Shown one piece after another: positions 23,377 through 31,847 of a stretch of 64,000 nucleotides of DNA. Both the position numbers and the translations under genes were made by a program. The stretch covers positions 1 through 64,000 of the forward strand of contig NZ_QFFF01000001.1 in NCBI RefSeq assembly GCF_003129465.1, read 5' to 3'. Numbering within the stretch: position 1 is the first letter of the stretch; the number at the start of each line of letters is the position of its first letter. The notes under the pieces were generated by a model. That model was not told the DNA's origin, did not search any database, and saw only the letters and a program-made list of their open reading frames with translations. The DNA comes from Sphingosinicella humi (GTDB lineage Bacteria; Pseudomonadota; Alphaproteobacteria; Sphingomonadales; Sphingomonadaceae).

Positions 23377-24378
23377 ATGATGCGCGCATTGCTCTCGCGC
23401 GCTCCCGGCGGACCGGAGACTCTCGAACTCGCCGAACTTCCCGATCCCGCACCCGCCAGGGGCCAGCTGCTCGTGCGGGTCAAGGCCTGCGCCATCAACT
23501 ATCCCGACGTGCTGGTGATCGAGGACAAATACCAGTTCAAGCCGGAGCGGCCGTTCGCGCCGGGCGGCGAGATCGCTGGCGTCGTCGAGGCCGTGGGCGA
23601 AGGGGTGAGGGGCTGGTCCGAAGGGGATCGCCTGATCGCTGTCGTCCGCCAGGGAGGCCTGTCGGAGAAGATCGTCATCGATGCGGCCACGGCGCTGCCG
23701 CTCCCGCACGAGCGGAGCTTCGAGGAAGGCTCGGCGCTGCTGCTGACCTATGCCACTGCCATCCACGCGCTCCTCGACCGCGGTCGGCTCGAGGCCGGGC
23801 AGACCTTGCTGGTGCTCGGCGCCGCCGGCGGCGTGGGTCTTGCGGCGGTGGAGCTCGGCGAGGCGTTCGGGGCGCGGGTGATCGCCGCCGTGTCGTCGGA
23901 AGAGAAAGCGGAAGCGGCGCGGCAGGCGGGCGCGAACGAGGTCCTCGTCTACCCGCGCGGACCCTTCGACAAGGACCAGTCGAGGGCGCTGGCACAGATG
24001 TTCAAGGAGGCCGTGGGGCCGAACGGTGCCGACGTGATCCTCGATCCCGTCGGCGGCGACTATGCCGAGCCGGCGTTGCGCTCCATTGCTTGGGAAGGAC
24101 GCTATCTCGTCGTCGGCTTTCCGGCCGGCATTCCGAAGCTGCCGCTCAACCTCACCCTGCTCAAGAGCTGCGACGTGTGCGGCGTCTTCTGGGGCGCCTT
24201 CGCCATGCGCGATCCCGAGGCGAACGCCGCGCATATCCGCACGCTCTTCCGCTTGTGGGACGAAGGCCGGATCGCGCCCCGGATCAGCCGCACCTGGCCG
24301 CTGGAGCGAGGCGGCGAAGCCATCGCCCACATGGCCGCGCGGGAGGCTATCGGCAAACTGGTCGTGACGATGGACTAA
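23377..24378 (+). CDS. NADPH:quinone oxidoreductase family protein (zinc-free MDR)
   Basis: 333 aa from the ATG pair at 23377/23380, after GGGAGG. The frame is open upstream through the repeat, which is ignored. GroES-like N-domain: VRVKACAINYPDVLVIEDKY, PGGEIAGVVEAVGEGV. Rossmann motif VLGAAGGVGLAAVELGEAFG. No zinc-ligand cysteines. The wording matches quinone oxidoreductases that reduce quinones or enones with NADPH; physiological substrate unknown. Confidence 0.9.
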   Translation: MMRALLSRAPGGPETLELAELPDPAPARGQLLVRVKACAINYPDVLVIEDKYQFKPERPFAPGGEIAGVVEAVGEGVRGWSEGDRLIAVVRQGGLSEKIVIDAATALPLPHERSFEEGSALLLTYATAIHALLDRGRLEAGQTLLVLGAAGGVGLAAVELGEAFGARVIAAVSSEEKAEAARQAGANEVLVYPRGPFDKDQSRALAQMFKEAVGPNGADVILDPVGGDYAEPALRSIAWEGRYLVVGFPAGIPKLPLNLTLLKSCDVCGVFWGAFAMRDPEANAAHIRTLFRLWDEGRIAPRISRTWPLERGGEAIAHMAAREAIGKLVVTMD

Positions 24379-24502
24379 TTCCTTGCCTCAGCCAAGCTTA
24401 TGGGGATCGCTCCACGCGCTGCGCGCAAGTAGGGAATGGTGATGTTGCACCCGTCGCCGGCGCCGCCTATCTCGTGAGGCCACCCTGTAGCAAAGGATTG
24501 AC

Positions 24503-24829
24503 ATGACCACCTTCGACGACCGCGAAAAGGCATTCGAGAATAAATATGCCCGCGATCAGGAGATGCAGTTCCGCATTCTCGCCCGGCGCAACCGCCTGCT
24601 CGGCCACTGGGCGGCGAAGCTGATGGGCCTGACCGATGTGGAGGCCGATGCCTATGCGAAGGAGGTCATTCGCTCCGACTTCGAGGAGGCGGGCGACGAG
24701 GATGTGGTCCGCAAGATTTTGGGCGATCTGACGTCCGCCGGCGTCGATTGCGACGAGGGCCGCATCCGCGAAGCGCTGGAGCATAAGGCCGTCGAGGCGC
24801 GGCGGCAGATGATCCAGGCGCAGGAGTAA
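24503..24829 (+). CDS. F1-ATPase inhibitor zeta subunit family (DUF1476)
   Basis: 108 aa, nearly all helical and charged. MTTFDDREKAFENKYARDQE at the N-terminus is the inhibitory region that, in Paracoccus zeta, blocks ATP hydrolysis by F1; then ARRNRLLGHWAAKLMG and EADAYAKEVIRSDFEEAGDEDV. Found only in alphaproteobacteria as far as I recall, so also a taxonomic marker. First gene of a likely operon with BolA and Grx4 (5 bp and 10 bp gaps). Confidence 0.92.
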   Translation: MTTFDDREKAFENKYARDQEMQFRILARRNRLLGHWAAKLMGLTDVEADAYAKEVIRSDFEEAGDEDVVRKILGDLTSAGVDCDEGRIREALEHKAVEARRQMIQAQE

Positions 24830-24833
24830 GGCC

Positions 24834-25067
24834 GTGCCGATGGCCGCCGAGGACATAGAGGCTCTGATCCGCCAGGGGATCCCCGATGCCGAGGTCGAGA
24901 TCACCGATCTCGCCGGCGACGGCGACCATTATGCCGCGCGCGTCGTGGCTGAGAGCTTTCGCGGCGTGCCGAGGGTGAAACAGCACCAGCGCGTTTACGA
25001 GGCGCTGGGCGGGCGGATGGGCGGCGTGCTTCACGCCCTCCAGCTCACCACCGCCGTTCCGGAATAA
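24834..25067 (+). CDS. BolA family protein
   Basis: 77 aa, GTG at 24834 (ATG at 24840 possible). The class II KH-like fold is seen as IEALIRQGIPDAEVEITDLA, then HYAARVVAESFRG and the signature RVKQHQRVYEALGG. BolA proteins bind a 2Fe-2S cluster together with monothiol glutaredoxins; the Grx4 gene follows 10 bp downstream, exactly the expected partner. Confidence 0.92.
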   Translation: MPMAAEDIEALIRQGIPDAEVEITDLAGDGDHYAARVVAESFRGVPRVKQHQRVYEALGGRMGGVLHALQLTTAVPE

Positions 25068-25077
25068 GGATTTTGAC

Positions 25078-25407
25078 ATGACCGACATCAAGGCCCGCCT
25101 CGACGAGATCGTCAGCAAGAACGATATCGTCCTCTTCATGAAGGGCACCGCCCTTTTCCCGCAATGCGGCTTCTCGTCGCGCGCGGTAGCGATCCTGGAT
25201 CATCTCGGCGTCGCCTTCGAGACCGTGGATGTGCTCCAGGACCCGGAGATCCGTCAGGGCATCAAGGACTATAGCGACTGGCCGACCATCCCCCAGCTCT
25301 ATGTGAAGGGCGAGTTCGTCGGCGGCTCCGACATCATGATGGAGATGTTCGAGGCCGGCGAGCTCCAGCAGCTGATGGCCGACAAGCAGGTCGCCATGGC
25401 GGAGTAG
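25078..25407 (+). CDS. grxD: Monothiol glutaredoxin Grx4 (CGFS type)
   Basis: 109 aa. The active site CGFS at residues 30-33 (MKGTALFPQCGFS), the WPTIPQLYVKGEFVGGSDIM segment and length define Grx4/Grx5. It binds and transfers 2Fe-2S clusters with glutathione and partners with BolA, encoded immediately upstream. Confidence 0.95.
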   Translation: MTDIKARLDEIVSKNDIVLFMKGTALFPQCGFSSRAVAILDHLGVAFETVDVLQDPEIRQGIKDYSDWPTIPQLYVKGEFVGGSDIMMEMFEAGELQQLMADKQVAMAE

Positions 25408-25414
25408 ACGGATC

Positions 25415-25504
25415 GTCATGCCGGACTTGATCCGGCATCCATGAACACCGGGTATCGAAGCTCGAACGCCGGTGTTCATGGATCCTGACTTTCGTCAGGA
25501 TGAC
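25415..25504. repeat. 90-bp GTCATGCCGG hairpin repeat
   Basis: Ends GTCAT and ATGAC are mutual reverse complements. Inside, GGATCCATGAACACC-type arms (CCATGAACACCGG facing CCGGTGTTCATGG) pair over 13 bp. Same architecture as units at 47334-47599. Lies between the convergent grxD and membrane protein genes and reaches into the 3' end of the latter. Confidence 0.85.
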
Positions 25505-25893
25505 GCCGAAGAGGGCGTCACCCGGCGCAAGCCCACCAATTCGAGGCCCGTCAGGCCGAGCACGATCAGCGCCTGGGCGGCGACGAAGGCGGCGCCGATC
25601 GCGGTGACGGCCGCACCATAGTGGCCGACAAGCACGAAGCTCTCCACTACCCAGCCGAGATTGCCCACGATCACCACCCAGACAAGCAGGGCCGGCGGCG
25701 AGGGACGCGATGCGAGCCCGCCCATGAAGGCGGCGACAGGCAGGAGCAGCAGCCCGGCGCCGCGCACCAGCCCTTCCGGAAGCCCGAACAGAGGCGCCAG
25801 GGAATCGGCCGCGGCGGCGAGGAGGACACCCATACCGGCGCAGCTCAGCGCATCGAGGGCCAGGACGCGGCGCAGAAACAGGGTCGATGACAT
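25495..25893 (-). CDS. Small integral membrane protein, unknown
   Basis: 132 aa, with four hydrophobic helices (about 14-33, 41-59, 66-87 and 92-118). No charged catalytic motif. Divergent from an XRE/MmyB-type regulator gene at 26022, with an ATTAC-GTAAT inverted repeat at 25971-25986 in between; regulation by that protein is a reasonable inference. Its 3' end overlaps the outer edge of the hairpin repeat at 25415-25504. Confidence 0.75.
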   Translation of the reverse strand: MSSTLFLRRVLALDALSCAGMGVLLAAAADSLAPLFGLPEGLVRGAGLLLLPVAAFMGGLASRPSPPALLVWVVIVGNLGWVVESFVLVGHYGAAVTAIGAAFVAAQALIVLGLTGLELVGLRRVTPSSASS

Positions 25894-25970
25894 GATCAGT
25901 CCTTTCCATTTGGTTCGCCGCGAGTCGGCTGCGGCGCCTTCTGGATTCGCTGATCGGGGTCATGGGGTCG

Positions 25971-25986
25971 ATTACGTGGAGGTAAT
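25971..25986. promoter_or_regulatory. ATTAC-n6-GTAAT inverted repeat in a divergent promoter region
   Basis: ATTAC (25971-25975) and GTAAT (25982-25986) lie 35 bp before the XRE regulator start and between it and the divergent membrane protein gene. Short arms, so only a candidate operator. Confidence 0.35.
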
Positions 25987-26021
25987 GGGATTGCGGCCCC
26001 GGAGCGGCTAAGCCTTGGCTC

Positions 26022-26801
26022 ATGGAAAGCAGCACTTCAGCCGTCGGCGAGCAGCTTCGCGCCTGGCGCACCCGCCGCCGCCTCAGCCAGCTCGATCTGG
26101 CCTTGGACGCCGAAATCTCGGCGCGGCACCTGAGCTTCGTCGAAACCGGCCGCTCCCGTCCCAGCCGCGAAATATTGATGCGGCTGACCGAGCGCCTCGC
26201 CGTCCCCGCCCGCGAGCGGAACCATATCCTCGTCGCCGCCGGCTTCGCGCCCGCTTTGCCAGAACGCTCGCTCGACGATCCGGCGCTGGCCGATGCGCGA
26301 CACGCGGTCGAACTGGTGCTGAAAGCGCACGAACCCTTTCCCGCGCTCGCGGTCGACCGGCACTGGCAGCTAGTCAGCGCCAATGCCGGGCTCGCTCCGC
26401 TGCTCGCGGGCGTAGCGCCGCATCTTCTGGAGCCGCCGGTCAATGTGCTTCGAGTCAGCCTTCATCCCGAAGGCGTGGCGCCCCGCATCGCCAACCTCCC
26501 CGAGTGGCGGGGCCATATCTTCCATCGGCTGGAGGCGCAGATCGACGCCAGCGCCGACGCCGGTCTCGCCAGGCTGCTGGAAGAGCTGCGCGCCTATCCG
26601 GGCGGCGCCGCCCACGGCACGGGCGGGCTGGGCGGCGTAGCCGTGCCGTTCGTCCTCAAGAGCGAGGCGGGGGAGCTTTCCTTCCTCAGCATCACGTCGA
26701 TGTTCGGAACGCCGATCGACATCACCCTGGCAGAACTCGCCATAGAGACGTTCCTGCCCGCCAATGCGCGGACGGCGGAACTGCTTGGAAGCCGGAGCTG
26801 A
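26022..26801 (+). CDS. XRE-family regulator with MmyB-like ligand-binding domain
   Basis: 259 aa. Residues about 8-70 are a Cro/CI HTH (LRAWRTRRRLSQLDLALDAE, SARHLSFVETGRSRPSREIL, the signature of this subfamily). The rest is a PAS-like MmyB ligand domain: ALAVDRHWQLVSANAGLAPL, LLEPPVNVLRVSLHPEGVAP, TPIDITLAELAIETFLPAN. Such regulators commonly control an adjacent divergent gene; here the membrane protein at 25495-25893. Confidence 0.9.
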   Translation: MESSTSAVGEQLRAWRTRRRLSQLDLALDAEISARHLSFVETGRSRPSREILMRLTERLAVPARERNHILVAAGFAPALPERSLDDPALADARHAVELVLKAHEPFPALAVDRHWQLVSANAGLAPLLAGVAPHLLEPPVNVLRVSLHPEGVAPRIANLPEWRGHIFHRLEAQIDASADAGLARLLEELRAYPGGAAHGTGGLGGVAVPFVLKSEAGELSFLSITSMFGTPIDITLAELAIETFLPANARTAELLGSRS

Positions 26802-27059
26802 AATTGAGCGGGGCGGACGGCGCGACCGGAAAAAGCGCCTGTCCGCCCCTTGTTCGACGGAACAATGTGGACGCGGACAAGGATACACGCCGCGTGCCAA
26901 ACCGTCCAAGGCGCGGAAACGCGGGCTTCCGATGGTGAAGCCGCATTAATTTTTTCGGCGATTGTAAACTGAGCCGACAGGGGCTGCTTAATCGGTCGTT
27001 CAGCTTCTGCCGTATTAAATATATAACACAGTTCGCATTTCGTTGCTTTGCGTATTGAC
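26802..27059. other. Gene-free region before the BlaI operon
   Basis: No gene recognised. GC falls sharply after about 26940 (TTAATTTTTTCGGCG, ATTAAATATATAACAC), suggesting promoter DNA for the BlaI operon. Confidence 0.4.
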
Positions 27060-27091
27060 TACATCTGTAATCATGTGAGACTACAAATGTA
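27060..27091. promoter_or_regulatory. Two BlaI/MecI-type operator boxes
   Basis: TACATCTGTA (27060-27069) and TACAAATGTA (27082-27091) both match the TACAnnTGTA dyad recognised by BlaI/MecI repressors. They are spaced 22 bp centre to centre, two helical turns, and end 16 bp before the BlaI start codon. This is good evidence that the operon represses itself. Confidence 0.85.
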
Positions 27092-27107
27092 ATCAAGGGA
27101 GGCACCG

Positions 27108-27476
27108 ATGAGCGAGCGCATTTCGGAGGCGGAGCATGCGGTGATGGAAGTGCTCTGGCACGAGTCGCCGCTGGGCGCCCAGGAAGTCGCCGACCGGATC
27201 GATCCGGAACGCGGCTGGAGCATCCGCACCGTCAAGACCCTCCTCTCCCGTCTCCTCGCCAAGGGCGTGCTCGTCCATGAAGAGGAAGGGCGGCGCTATC
27301 TCTACCGGCCGGTCGTCGAGCGCGACGATTTCGTCACCCGCGAGTCGCGCCGGCTGCTCGACCGCATGTTCGGCGGCAGCGTCAGTCCGCTTATCGCCCA
27401 TCTCGCCGAGCGGGACAGCCTCAGTCCCGAAGACATTGCCGAGATCGAAGCTCTCTTGAAGGAGCTGAAGTCATGA
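27108..27476 (+). CDS. BlaI/MecI-family transcriptional repressor
   Basis: 122 aa. Winged helix: ISEAEHAVMEVLWHESPLGA, then EVADRI, WSIRTVKTLLSRLLAKGVLV and the wing RRYLYRPVV; a C-terminal dimerisation helix pair follows. In the paradigm, BlaI is cleaved after signalling from a membrane M56 protease, encoded next (ATGA overlap, 27473-27476). Two cognate boxes precede the gene. No beta-lactamase gene is linked. Confidence 0.93.
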   Translation: MSERISEAEHAVMEVLWHESPLGAQEVADRIDPERGWSIRTVKTLLSRLLAKGVLVHEEEGRRYLYRPVVERDDFVTRESRRLLDRMFGGSVSPLIAHLAERDSLSPEDIAEIEALLKELKS

Positions 27477-29176
27477 TCGCCTGGGCTTTCGATGCGGTGA
27501 TCGGCAGCACGCTGCTGATGCTGCTCGTCCTCGCCGTGCGCCGGCCGGTGGCGCATCTCTTCGGCGCCACCTGGGCCTATGCGCTGTGGCTGCTGCCGGC
27601 GCTGAGGCTGGTCATGCCGCAGATGCCGTCGCTCACGACGCCGGTTTCCGTTCCCTCAATCACCGTGGTTCTCCCTGCGGTGGAGAGGGCCGCGGCCGCG
27701 CCGCTGCCGGTCGACGCCGGGCCTGGGCAGTGGGTATCCATATTGCTCGCGCTATGGATCGGCGGCGCGGCCGCTTTCCTGATCTGGCACCAGTCCGCCT
27801 ACAGCGCCTTCCTGCTCAGCATCGGCTCGACCCCGCGCAAGGGCGATCCCGAGGAGTTCGGCGGCATCCGCGTGATCGAGAGCGAAGCGGTGGACGGGCC
27901 TGTAGCAATCGGCGTGTTCGACAAGCGCATCGTCGTGCCGCCCCTCTTCAACTGGCGCTACAGCGCCGCCGAGCAACAGCTCGCGCTGGAGCATGAGCTG
28001 ATCCACCATCGCCGCGGCGATCTGTGGTGGAACATGCTCGCGCTCGGCGTGCTCGCGCTCAACTGGTTCAACCCTATCGCTCATTTCGCTTTCCGCGCCT
28101 TCCGCGCCGACCAGGAACTCGCCTGCGACGCCGCGATCGCCCGTAAGGCCCCCGATCGGCGCCATGATTATGCAAGCGCCCTCGTCAAAGCCGCGAGCCG
28201 CCCCGGCCTGGTCGCAGCCTGCCCGCTGAACCACGCCGAATTTTTGAAGCGGAGATTGAAATTGATGAAATCCCATCGGGCGACCCGAGCCCGCACTCTG
28301 GGCGGCGTCGCTGCCGTCGGCATTCTCGCCGCGGGCGGGCTGGCGCTCAGCAGCCCCGGCTTCGCCCAGCGCGACGACGATGTCGGCGAAGTGGTCGTCC
28401 AGGCGATGGAGCGAGATGGCGCTCTCATCACCCCGGCCGAGGAAGCGGCGATCCGCGAGAAATGCGGCGAGGCTGCGACTGGTTCGCACGGCATTTCCCT
28501 CCGCGGACGTGATGGCGCGCTGGTGTGCGAGAACGGCAAGGTCGTCGACGATCCCGAGGCGCGGGCGATCGTCGGCCGCGTGACCGAGCGGGCCCGCACC
28601 CGGGTCGAGACGGTGATGAACGATCCCGCCGTGGTGGCCGCCATCGATGGTGAAGCGACACGGGCGGCGGAAGCGGCCGTGGCCGCCATCGACGAGGCCG
28701 AGATCGCGAGAGCCGTGGCCGAAGCCGAGACAGCCGTGAGGGCGGTCGACCTGGGCCATGTACACGGAGCCCTGGCCGAAGCGCGGGCAGGCCTCGCGGC
28801 GATCGACATCGACAAGATCCGGGCCGCCGCGATGGCGCCGGCGATGGCCTCGGTCGCGGTCGACGTGCCGCATGTCCAGCTCAGCGCCGCCGACCGGGCC
28901 GAGATCGAGGCGTCGATCGCCGAAGCGCGCGCGGAAATCGCCTCCGCCCAAATCGACCGCGCCGAGATCGCCCGGTCCCTCGCGGAGGCCCGGAACGAGC
29001 TGCGTGAGGCGCACCGGGAGCGGCAGGAAGCGCTCCGCGAAGCGCATCGCGAGCGGCAGGACGCACTGCTCGAGGCTCAGCGGGAGCGGCGGCAGGCGCT
29101 ACGCGAGGCCGAACACGAGCGCCGGCGCGCGTTGCACGAGGCGGAGACGTGGCGGGAGAAGAGCGAGCGGCATTGA
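27473..29176 (+). CDS. BlaR1-like M56 membrane metallopeptidase with coiled-coil periplasmic tail
   Basis: 567 aa. N-terminal helices at about 5-22, 33-48 and 88-106 and a zinc-protease motif HELIH at residues 174-178, followed by NMLALGVLALNWFNPIAHF and FRADQELACDAAIAR, as in BlaR1/MecR1. After another helix near 273-292 (TLGGVAAVGILAAGGLALSS), the last about 275 residues are not a penicillin-binding domain but Ala/Glu-rich helices ending in charged heptads (REAHRERQEAL, repeated). The signal sensed is therefore probably not a beta-lactam. Coupled to the BlaI gene. Confidence 0.88.
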   Translation: MIAWAFDAVIGSTLLMLLVLAVRRPVAHLFGATWAYALWLLPALRLVMPQMPSLTTPVSVPSITVVLPAVERAAAAPLPVDAGPGQWVSILLALWIGGAAAFLIWHQSAYSAFLLSIGSTPRKGDPEEFGGIRVIESEAVDGPVAIGVFDKRIVVPPLFNWRYSAAEQQLALEHELIHHRRGDLWWNMLALGVLALNWFNPIAHFAFRAFRADQELACDAAIARKAPDRRHDYASALVKAASRPGLVAACPLNHAEFLKRRLKLMKSHRATRARTLGGVAAVGILAAGGLALSSPGFAQRDDDVGEVVVQAMERDGALITPAEEAAIREKCGEAATGSHGISLRGRDGALVCENGKVVDDPEARAIVGRVTERARTRVETVMNDPAVVAAIDGEATRAAEAAVAAIDEAEIARAVAEAETAVRAVDLGHVHGALAEARAGLAAIDIDKIRAAAMAPAMASVAVDVPHVQLSAADRAEIEASIAEARAEIASAQIDRAEIARSLAEARNELREAHRERQEALREAHRERQDALLEAQRERRQALREAEHERRRALHEAETWREKSERH

Positions 29177-29216
29177 TCCGCTCGGCCTCCTTCCCTTTCG
29201 GGCGCCGCGATGCCAC

Positions 29217-30083
29217 ATGCCGCCCATGGAAGAGTGGCCGACCGGTATTGTCGAAACGCTGGATCCGCTTGTGCGGCGCCTGCTCGCGCCCAATCCCTCG
29301 CCTTTCACCTATAGCGGGACGCAAACCTATATTGTGGGCCGGGGCGACGTCGCCGTCATCGATCCCGGCCCCGACATGGACGAGCATCTGGACGCCCTGC
29401 TCTCGGCCCTGGGAGACGAGAGGATCGCGGCGATCGTCTGCACGCACACCCATCGCGATCACAGCCCCGCCAGCCGCCCCCTGAAGGCCGCCACCGGCGC
29501 CCCCATCGTCGGCTGCGCCCCGCTCGCCTTGTCCGACGAGGGTCCGCGCGCCGACGCCGCCTTCGATTTCGACTATGCGCCCGATCGGGTGCTGGCCGAC
29601 GGCGAGACCTTGAGCGGCGACGGCTGGACCCTGGAGGCGGTGGAGACGCCCGGCCATACGTCCAATCACCTCTGCCTCGCCCTCAACGAAACGGGGGCGC
29701 TGTTCACCGGCGATCATGTGATGGGCTGGTCGACCACGGTCGTCTCGCCCCCCGACGGCGACATGGCCGCCTATATGCAGAGCCTCGAAAAGCTGCTCGC
29801 CCGGGAGGACGTCATCTATTATCCCGCTCACGGGCCCGCCGTTGAGCGCCCGCAGCGGCTGGTCCGCGGCCTCATCGGCCATCGCCGCCAGCGCGAGGGG
29901 CAGATATTGCGTCGGCTGAAGGCGGGGGAAGGACGCATATCGGCCATGGTCGAGCAGATGTACAAGGGACTGGACCCGCGCCTCCACCCGGCCGCGGGCC
30001 GCTCGGTGCTCGCCCACCTCATCGACCTCGAGGCGCGCGGGATCGTGCGGCATGACGACGAGCATTGGAGCCTCGCCGCGTGA
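29217..30083 (+). CDS. Metallo-beta-lactamase-fold hydrolase (LACTB2-like)
   Basis: 288 aa from the ATG at 29217 (29226 possible). TYIVGRGDVAVIDPGPDM opens the fold; CTHTHRDHSPA is the metal motif; VETPGHTSNHLCLALNE, LFTGDHVMGWSTTVVSPPDG and YYPAHGPAV complete the site. The C-terminal region (about 215-288) is a winged-helix-like helical domain seen in LACTB2-type nucleases/hydrolases. Substrate unknown; ribonuclease activity is known for LACTB2 relatives. Stop overlaps the start of the DUF4230 gene. Confidence 0.88.
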   Translation: MPPMEEWPTGIVETLDPLVRRLLAPNPSPFTYSGTQTYIVGRGDVAVIDPGPDMDEHLDALLSALGDERIAAIVCTHTHRDHSPASRPLKAATGAPIVGCAPLALSDEGPRADAAFDFDYAPDRVLADGETLSGDGWTLEAVETPGHTSNHLCLALNETGALFTGDHVMGWSTTVVSPPDGDMAAYMQSLEKLLAREDVIYYPAHGPAVERPQRLVRGLIGHRRQREGQILRRLKAGEGRISAMVEQMYKGLDPRLHPAAGRSVLAHLIDLEARGIVRHDDEHWSLAA

Positions 30084-30769
30084 AGCGAACAGCCATTGTC
30101 GCCGCGCTGCTGATCGGCCTCGTCGTCGGCGCGCTCTTCGTGGGCGTGGCGCGGGTCTCGGACTGGTTCGATCCCGGGACCGATCCGGAGAGCATCGCCG
30201 TCGCCAGCCTCCAATCGGTACGCGAACAGGCCCGCCTCACCCCCTTCGTCGCGCGCTTCGTCACGGTCGTCACATCGACGCAGAGCCGCTTCGGCCTCCA
30301 GGCGCAAAAGACGCTGATCATGCCCGGAACGGTGCGCTACGAGCTCGATCTCGCAGCGATCGACGAGCAAGACCTCGACTGGAACGCCGCGAATTCCACC
30401 CTCACCGTCACCCTTCCGCCCATTGAAATTTCAGGTCCGGAAATCGATCTAAGCCAGGTGCAGGAATATTCCGGCGGCGGCGTGCTGATGGCGCTCACCG
30501 ATGCCGAAAAGACTCTCGACATGGCCAACCGTCGCCGAGGGCAGCAGAGCTTGCTGGAGCAGGCCAAGGCGCCGGTGGCGATGCGCATGGCCCGCGATGC
30601 GGCCAAGGCGGCGGTGGAGCGGAGCTTCGCCTTGCCGCTGCGGGCGGCGGGGATCGAGGCGACGGTCGTGACGCGGTTCGCCGACGAAGGGGGAAGCCGG
30701 GATCCGTCCTGGATGGACAGGTCGCGGCGGGTAGAGGATGTGCTAAGCGAAAGGCAAAAGGAGCGGTAG
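30080..30769 (+). CDS. DUF4230 membrane-anchored protein
   Basis: 229 aa from the GTG at 30080, overlapping the previous stop (GTGA). Single N-terminal transmembrane anchor (about 5-24), then periplasmic domain with [20 protein letters not shown] and [20 protein letters not shown], followed by [20 protein letters not shown], all DUF4230 features. The C-terminal part is helical ([20 protein letters not shown]). Function unknown. Confidence 0.88.
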   Translation: MKRTAIVAALLIGLVVGALFVGVARVSDWFDPGTDPESIAVASLQSVREQARLTPFVARFVTVVTSTQSRFGLQAQKTLIMPGTVRYELDLAAIDEQDLDWNAANSTLTVTLPPIEISGPEIDLSQVQEYSGGGVLMALTDAEKTLDMANRRRGQQSLLEQAKAPVAMRMARDAAKAAVERSFALPLRAAGIEATVVTRFADEGGSRDPSWMDRSRRVEDVLSERQKER

Positions 30770-30794
30770 GCCGCTCCCATGGAACGGGAAGAGC

Positions 30795-31796
30795 ATGAAC
30801 GCACCCAATATGAGCTTGAAGGGTCTGGACCTCCGCACGGAGATCGATCGGCTGCGCAAGGAGCGCAACGCCGTCATCCTGGCCCATTATTATCAGAAGC
30901 CCGAGATACAGGACCTAGCCGATTTCGTCGGTGACAGCCTGGATCTCAGCCGCAAGGCCGAGGCGACGGACGCCGACGTCATCGCCTTTTGCGGCGTGCG
31001 CTTCATGGCCGAGACGGCGAAGATATTGTCGCCGCAGAAGATCGTCGTACTGCCCGACATGGACGCCGGCTGCAGCCTGGAAGACAGCTGCCCGCCCGAT
31101 CAGTTCAAGGCGTTCCGCGAGGCCCATCCGGACCATATCGCCCTCACCTACATCAACTGCTCGGCGGCGGTGAAGGCACTCTCCGACATCATCGTCACCA
31201 GCTCGTCCGCGCAGATCATCCTCGACCAGATCCCGAAGGACCAGAAGATCATCTTCGGCCCCGACCGCCATCTCGGCGGCTATCTCTCGCGCAAGAGCGG
31301 ACGCGACATGCTCCTCTGGCCGGGCGTCTGCATCGTGCACGAGGCGTTTTCGGAAACGGAGCTACTCAAGCTCAAGGCGCAGCATCCGGGCGCGCCGGTG
31401 CTCGCACATCCCGAATGCCCGCCGCATATCCTCGACCATGCCGACCATGTCGGCTCCACCTCGAGCATCCTCGATTATGCGCTGCGTTCGCCCGACGAGA
31501 CGCTGATCGTCGCGACCGAGCCGCACATCATCCACCAGATGGAGAAGGCCGCGCCGCACAAGACCTTCATTGGCGCGCCGGGCGCGGACGGCAACTGCAA
31601 CTGCAACATGTGCCCCTACATGGCGCTCAACACGATGGAGAAGCTTTACGTCGCCCTTCGCGACCTCCAGCCGAGGATCGAAATGGACGAGGAGCTCCGC
31701 CTCGCCGCCAAGAAGTCGCTCGATCGCATGCTCGACATGGCCGGACGGACCGTGGGGCAAGGCGACGTCGGCCGTCCGATCTTCGCCAGCGCCTAG
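30795..31796 (+). CDS. nadA: Quinolinate synthase
   Basis: 333 aa. Condenses iminoaspartate with DHAP to quinolinate for NAD synthesis, using a 4Fe-4S cluster. [20 protein letters not shown] is the family opening; conserved cysteine regions are [21 protein letters not shown] and [18 protein letters not shown]. The [18 protein letters not shown] and HPECPP segments agree. nadB and nadC are not adjacent, so it is an isolated gene here. Confidence 0.96.
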   Translation: MNAPNMSLKGLDLRTEIDRLRKERNAVILAHYYQKPEIQDLADFVGDSLDLSRKAEATDADVIAFCGVRFMAETAKILSPQKIVVLPDMDAGCSLEDSCPPDQFKAFREAHPDHIALTYINCSAAVKALSDIIVTSSSAQIILDQIPKDQKIIFGPDRHLGGYLSRKSGRDMLLWPGVCIVHEAFSETELLKLKAQHPGAPVLAHPECPPHILDHADHVGSTSSILDYALRSPDETLIVATEPHIIHQMEKAAPHKTFIGAPGADGNCNCNMCPYMALNTMEKLYVALRDLQPRIEMDEELRLAAKKSLDRMLDMAGRTVGQGDVGRPIFASA

Positions 31797-31847
31797 GCGG
31801 CGAGCGGCGGGATTGGAATCTCACCGGGAAGCGGCTAGCGGCCGACT

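Noticed and set aside
27473-27476. Frameshift between the BlaI and M56 genes
   Set aside because: The ATGA overlap is normal translational coupling; both proteins are complete.
27108-29176. Beta-lactam resistance locus
   Set aside because: The BlaI and M56 genes lack a linked beta-lactamase and the sensor lacks a penicillin-binding domain.
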